Source of the DNA: Artocarpus heterophyllus
Taxonomy: Eukaryota > Streptophyta > Magnoliopsida > Rosales > Moraceae
Length of the DNA stretch: 64,000 nucleotides
Direction of reading: 5' to 3'
Assembly (NCBI GenBank): GCA_025403435.1
Contig: CM046344.1
Coordinates: 22,239,652-22,303,651, forward strand
Positions 60,052 through 64,000 of this stretch are shown in pieces. The notes beneath the pieces were generated by a model. That model did not search any database. It was given only the letters and a program-made list of their open reading frames with translations, and was not told where the DNA came from. The stretch's first letter is position 1; the number at the start of each line of letters is the position of its first letter. The position numbers and the translations under genes were made by a program.

Positions 60052-60055
60052 ATGA
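60008..60055 (+). CDS. Upstream ORF (15 codons) overlapping the OPS start
   Basis: ATG at 60008 encodes MSMRVIIASHQSR-type residues (MSMRVGIIASHQSRL) and ends at TGA 60053-60055. That stop overlaps the main initiation codon at 60052-60054 as ATGA. A second in-frame ATG lies at 60014. If translated it would make ribosomes terminate exactly at the main start, a geometry suited to reinitiation or to repression of the main frame. Whether it is transcribed depends on the unknown start site; it lies only 44 nt upstream of the main ATG, so it is very probably in the mRNA. Confidence 0.5.
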   Translation: MSMRVGIIASHQSRL

Positions 60056-62043
60056 GTCCCACCATCGAACCACCAGCGCCGCCGCCACCATTGCTACCGC
60101 CATTACCGCCGCAGCCGCACCACCCTTCCACCTCCTGCGCCCGCCACCCCGACGAGCACTTCACCGGCTTCTGCCCCTCATGCCTCTGCGAGCGCCTCGC
60201 CGTGCTCGATCACTCCTCTTCCGCTTCCTCTTCATCCTCCCGAAAACCTCCCACCACCTCCACCGCTGCCGCCGCTCTTAGGGCCATTTTCAAGCCCCCC
60301 ACTGTAGCCGGAGGAGGAGGACCCAACAGAGCGGCGTCGTTTTTCCCCGAGCTCCGGCGGACGAAGTCGTTCTCGGCGTCGAAGAACAACGAAGGATACT
60401 TCTCCGGCGTGTTTGAGCCACAGAGGAAGTCCTGCGACGTTAGGGTTCGGAATACTCTCTGGACTCTATTCGCTCAGGACGACGAGCGAAATCCGGCCAA
60501 AAAAGAACCATCTTCGTCGTCGATTGTCGAGTCCGAGAGCGGTAGGAACATTGGAGCGTCTTCGTCGAGCGTTCAAGGCCCGGTCTTGGAGTCCAAAGAG
60601 GAGGAGGAGGAGGAGGAGGAGAGCGAAGACGAAGGAGAGAACAAGGAAGACGAGGACGGAAGTGGGGTTTTGGCAGAGCCAAGTAATGTGATTGAAGAGA
60701 GAGTTCAAGAGATTGTCGAGGAAGAAGAAGAAGAAGAAGAAGAAGAAGAAGAGGAGGAGGAGGAGGAAGAAGAAAGGAAAAAACAGGTTGAGGAATTGTT
60801 CGAGTTGAAGCCAATGAAGGATCACATAGATCTCGATTCGCAGACGAAGAAGCGAGATTTGAAGGAGATCGCCGGGAGTTTCTGGTCAGCGGCTTCGGTT
60901 TTCAGCAAGAAATTGCAGAAATGGAGGCAAAAGCAGAAGAGGAAGAAGCGCCAAGGCGGCGGCGTATCGGCCACATTGCCTGTGGAGAAGCCAATCGGGA
61001 GGCAGTTCAGGGAAACGCAGTCGGAGATTGCCGACTACGGCTTTGGCCGCCGATCCTGTGATACGGACCCGAGATTCTCCCTCGATGTTGGAAGGATGTC
61101 GCTCGATGCGGGACGGATATCGCTCGATGCGGGCCGGATGTCGTTCGACGACCCGCGGTACTCCTTTGATGAGCCCCGGGCATCCTGGGACGGCTACTTG
61201 ATTGGAAGAACGTTCCCGAAGATGCCAACTATGGTTTCCGTTGTCGAAGACGCTCCGGTCGTCCACGTCCCGAGGTCCGACACGCAAATCCCCGTTGAGG
61301 ACCCGATGAATTCGATCAACGAAGACGAGACCGTCCCCGGTGGGTCTGCACAGACCCGGGATTATTACTCAGACTCATCGTCGAGGCGGCGCCGCAGCCT
61401 TGACAGGTCGAACTCAATTCGGAAGACGGCGCAGGCTGTGGTGGCAGAGATCGACGAAATGAAGTCAGTTTCAAACGCCAAAGTGTCTCCGGCGATCGGA
61501 GATTACTTTCCTGGGAGGGATTCAAACTCGAATTCGCTTAGGGACGACTACTCGGAGAATTTCGAGGATAAAGGGGTGAAGAAGTTGAAGCGATGGAGCA
61601 AAGCATGGAGCATTTGGGGGTTGATTCACAGAAGAGGGGGAAACAAGGATGAAGAAGATGACACGTATAGAAGTAGAGCAAATGGCGTTGAGAGGTCGTT
61701 TTCCGAGACTTTTTCGGAGCGAAATGGCCAAGGAGGCGTCGGTGGGTTCAATTTCAATCCAAAGGTGGTTAGGAGTAACAGCAGCATCAGCTGGAGGAAT
61801 GGTGGCGGGTCCTTTGGGAGCATGAGGAAGAGCAATGTAGAGACCAACGGGCAAGTGAGGAAGAAGAAAGAAGAGTTAGGGTTGGAGCGGAATCGAAGCG
61901 CTCGATATTCGCCAAACAACGGCGAAAATGGGCTGCTGAGATTCTACTTGACGCCGATGAGAGGTAGCCGGAGAAGTGCTAATGGGAAGAGTAGGTACAA
62001 CCAGGCACATTCCATAGCCAGAAGCGTACTGCGACTGTACTGA
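60052..62043 (+). CDS. OPS: OCTOPUS-family (DUF740) protein, 663 aa
   Basis: An intronless, uninterrupted frame matching OCTOPUS/OCTOPUS-LIKE proteins, plasma-membrane-associated, polarly localised regulators of phloem (provascular) differentiation; in Arabidopsis OPS acts with brassinosteroid signalling (BIN2) and against CLE45-BAM3. Visible blocks: Pro-rich N-terminus (1-25); Cys/His cluster C29-x2-H32...C41-x2-C44-x-C46; FFPELRRTKSFSASKNNEG and SCDVRVRNTLWTLF (about 95-140); acidic tract with Glu runs at 183-190 and 223-241; SFWSAASVFSKKLQKWRQKQ (about 280-300); five heptads RxS(L/F)D(x)(G/P) at 341-375; RDYYSDSSSRRRRSLDRS (about 437-455); conserved C-terminus NGENGLLRFYL...HSIARSVLRLY. 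Length is close to the Arabidopsis protein as I recall it. No transmembrane segment, consistent with peripheral membrane association. Whether it is OPS itself or a close paralogue (OPL2 type) cannot be settled here. Confidence 0.93.
   Translation: MSPTIEPPAPPPPLLPPLPPQPHHPSTSCARHPDEHFTGFCPSCLCERLAVLDHSSSASSSSSRKPPTTSTAAAALRAIFKPPTVAGGGGPNRAASFFPELRRTKSFSASKNNEGYFSGVFEPQRKSCDVRVRNTLWTLFAQDDERNPAKKEPSSSSIVESESGRNIGASSSSVQGPVLESKEEEEEEEESEDEGENKEDEDGSGVLAEPSNVIEERVQEIVEEEEEEEEEEEEEEEEEEERKKQVEELFELKPMKDHIDLDSQTKKRDLKEIAGSFWSAASVFSKKLQKWRQKQKRKKRQGGGVSATLPVEKPIGRQFRETQSEIADYGFGRRSCDTDPRFSLDVGRMSLDAGRISLDAGRMSFDDPRYSFDEPRASWDGYLIGRTFPKMPTMVSVVEDAPVVHVPRSDTQIPVEDPMNSINEDETVPGGSAQTRDYYSDSSSRRRRSLDRSNSIRKTAQAVVAEIDEMKSVSNAKVSPAIGDYFPGRDSNSNSLRDDYSENFEDKGVKKLKRWSKAWSIWGLIHRRGGNKDEEDDTYRSRANGVERSFSETFSERNGQGGVGGFNFNPKVVRSNSSISWRNGGGSFGSMRKSNVETNGQVRKKKEELGLERNRSARYSPNNGENGLLRFYLTPMRGSRRSANGKSRYNQAHSIARSVLRLY
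60598..60774 (+). repeat. GAG/GAA repeats coding for poly-Glu in OPS
   Basis: Eight GAG codons at 60598-60621, and 19 GAG/GAA codons at 60718-60774. In-frame triplet repeats, so length changes would keep the frame. They lie in the acidic region that is already Glu-rich in the family. Confidence 0.9.
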
Positions 62044-64000
62044 TCATGAATGAGAGAGTACTTTCTACTACTATTGCTGCTGCTGCTAAACCTGAATTAA
62101 GGTTCATAAGTTGTTTTCTTTTGGGGGATTATTATTATTACTACTAATTAAAGGCGTTATTTTTGCTTCTTTTTTTTTTTTCCTTTGTTGTTGTGTAAAA
62201 CCACACAGGCCTTTGTATTCTTCTTATTTGGTTGGTTGGTTGGCTTATTAAAAAGAAAATTTCTGATATTGTTTGTTTCTTCTAATTCGCATGCTTCGTC
62301 TTCTTTCTGTTACTAAATAATTAACAAAATTTTCAGGTGCGTCTTGTCCTTAATCATGTTGTTCAGGGAAAAATGATTCGCTAGCTTTATGAGTTGTATG
62401 CATGACCCATTATGTCTCTTTTGGCTTATTTTCTTTTTCAAGGAATATCCGCGTATGTTTTGTTTGTTTTTTTTTTTTTTGGCGTCTTAATATTTTCCAA
62501 TAGAAAGCGGTGGTAATGGTGGGCTCATCATTTTTCCCACCTGGGTTTTGCTTCTTGTTTGCAAAATTAATTGATACAAGACAGTAGAATACAGTTTGGT
62601 ATATGGTTTGATTGATTCCTCGTCCTTGTTTGAGAAGAGCCAAATTGATGTTTGTCTCATGGGAAAGCAATACCATACAGGGATTTATTTATTTTCACCC
62701 TTAGCTTCCTCTCTAACATCACTGGAAAAGAACTATTTTGCTATATGTCAAGGCAGCAAATGATGATGTATTTTATTTTCATGGAATGTGAAGAAGACTG
62801 CAGAGAATTACCGTCAGCTATACCCCACTATGTATCAGAAAATAGAACTTAATCATGGAACTGTTGAAGCTCAGTTTTGCTGAAATGTATTGGTTGTTTG
62901 CGAGTATCAAATTTGCTTCTATTTTGGTCTCTAAATGGTCGTGACAAACAATGTCATTCTATTCTTTCCCACCATGTACTTTTGTTTGAACTTGTTACGA
63001 CTGTCTATTTGCATCCAGTTGAGTTCAAATTTTTCCAATTTTGGAGCTTTAATGATCTGTATATCTATCTGAAGGGTCCATGAGGTTCTTCAGAGGTCAA
63101 GTCTGAACAATCCTGTTTCTGTTAATTAAGCTCAGTTTTGTTGGTCCATCGGTTTTTCTATGTTTTTTTTTTCCTTTTAATTTTCTCTCTCTCAGGCGCT
63201 TTATGAGTTCAGAAAGTTAAAGAAGAACTAATCTCTTGTTTAAATGGAGATAATAAAGACTTGGTGAAGCTGATAAACTCAATGGAACTAAGCTCTAATG
63301 ATCAAAAGAGGCACAGAAATCTTTGCTGCGACAAACAATCTACTGCAAAAGGCCCAGTTATACAGAGATGTTTTGGAGTGTTATCGTCTCCTGTTCTTTT
63401 CTTTAATTCATTCTCTTCTCTGGTTCTGTTTCTGCACGAAATGTGCTAGAAAATCATATTTGAATATGGTCATGATTCAAAAATCAACCTTGTTTGTGGT
63501 GGTTATGCTTGCAGTGAAGAGTATTATTGTTAAAAAGAGAGTTATATGCGTATTTCTGTGTAACTTAATAAATTCCTTTAATAAAATTTCGTTTTATGGT
63601 TTTTTTAGTGGGTTAAGCAACTCTGGGTGATCTTCTTCTTTCCTAACTTCTTCTCATAAAATCTCATTAGATCAATATATCTCATTCTCTATTTTTTTGC
63701 TTCTGTTTTATATCATAAATTCTGATCCCCTTCAAACATAAATAAATAAATTATGATCATTTACATAATGAGTGTGTTCCGCTTTTCCTGCCAATTCAGA
63801 GAATCTTTGATTTTGCTCTAGGCTGTTTAATAACATAGTTTATACAACTTTATTATTTGTATTGCACCGAACTACTGCTTCTTAAGTGTATATTACTCAA
63901 ATGTTTAGTGAAAATAGGAAGGAAAAAACCGTAAACCAAGGGGAAAAGCTTTTTGAAATCATGCATAAAGGGCAGGGAAAGAAAAGATAAAAAAAAAAAT
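62044..64000. other. OPS 3' flank, no second gene identified
   Basis: 62044-62300 probably contains the OPS 3' untranslated region (T-rich, TTGGTTGGTTGG, then TTATTAAAAAGAAAA). Beyond it, 62400-63640 has fewer homopolymers than the transposon-rich part. One segment after a TCTCTCTCTCAG at 63186-63196 (polypyrimidine tract plus AG) could be an exon start, but the frames are short and unrecognised. The last 350 bp is AT-rich. Confidence 0.45.

Noticed and set aside
60440..60825. Minus-strand open frames opposite OPS
   Set aside because: They mirror the GAG/GAA and Pro/Ser-rich codons of the OPS coding strand (poly-Leu/Phe/Pro) and have no independent support.
63261..63630. Overlapping plus-strand frames near the right end as a second host gene
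   Set aside because: Frames overlap in two phases, are short and show no domain. A polypyrimidine-AG at 63186-63196 could be an acceptor, but nothing confirms an exon.

Overview
This window is plant nuclear DNA, most likely from a eudicot. It is strongly AT-rich and packed with long terminal repeat (LTR) retrotransposons, Helitrons and terminal-inverted-repeat DNA transposons. Its one confident host gene, at the right end, encodes an OCTOPUS (OPS/DUF740) family protein, a family specific to plants. There is no bacterial gene organisation, CRISPR array, rRNA gene or independent tRNA gene. All annotation is by eye from the sequence; no database search was run.

Layout. 1-5.8 kb: AT-rich intergenic DNA with microsatellites, MITE-like hairpins and a short perfect inverted repeat. 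5.83-12.44 kb: a complete but dead Copia retrotransposon (A, + strand) with about 300 bp LTRs and a perfect 5 bp target-site duplication. 12.4-17 kb: AT-rich DNA with a probable solo LTR (about 13.8-15.6 kb, - strand). 17.05-18.64 kb: a non-autonomous Helitron (- strand) containing a nested tRNA-derived SINE. 20.7-21.7 kb: more Helitron termini (+ strand). 22-23.6 kb: unclassified, slightly GC-richer DNA.

23.6-51.5 kb is a retrotransposon cluster. It holds Copia B (- strand, about 2 kb LTRs, outer part of its 5' LTR missing). Next is a Gypsy-type element with gag and protease-region remains but no reverse transcriptase (32.60-46.43 kb). That element was split by a complete member of the same Copia family as B (C, + strand, 34.44-44.05 kb). 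Then come two LTRs of the same family joined directly end to end (46.90-50.78 kb). Finally there is a 491 bp tandem duplication across the outer edge of the last LTR. Target-site duplications for C and for the Gypsy element are perfect, so the order of insertion can be read directly.

52.4-59.3 kb holds cut-and-paste type elements. A Mutator-like element with long inverted repeats contains a nested miniature LTR element (TRIM). A hAT-like 2 kb element follows, then a second long-TIR element; both long-TIR elements carry a GC-rich, strand-asymmetric core. 59.3-62.1 kb is the OPS locus: a CT-rich leader with a 15-codon upstream ORF whose stop overlaps the main start, then an apparently intact intronless 663-residue CDS. 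62.0-64.0 kb is the 3' flank.

The genes do not form a pathway. The transposable elements are decayed (stops, frameshifts, some lost catalytic residues) and OPS is the only locus that looks intact. I did not find a convincing new biological system. The most unusual structures are the LTR-LTR junction, the inverted pair of Copia B and C, the variable GC-rich palindromic motif shared by LTRs and leaders of that family, and the OPS upstream ORF geometry.
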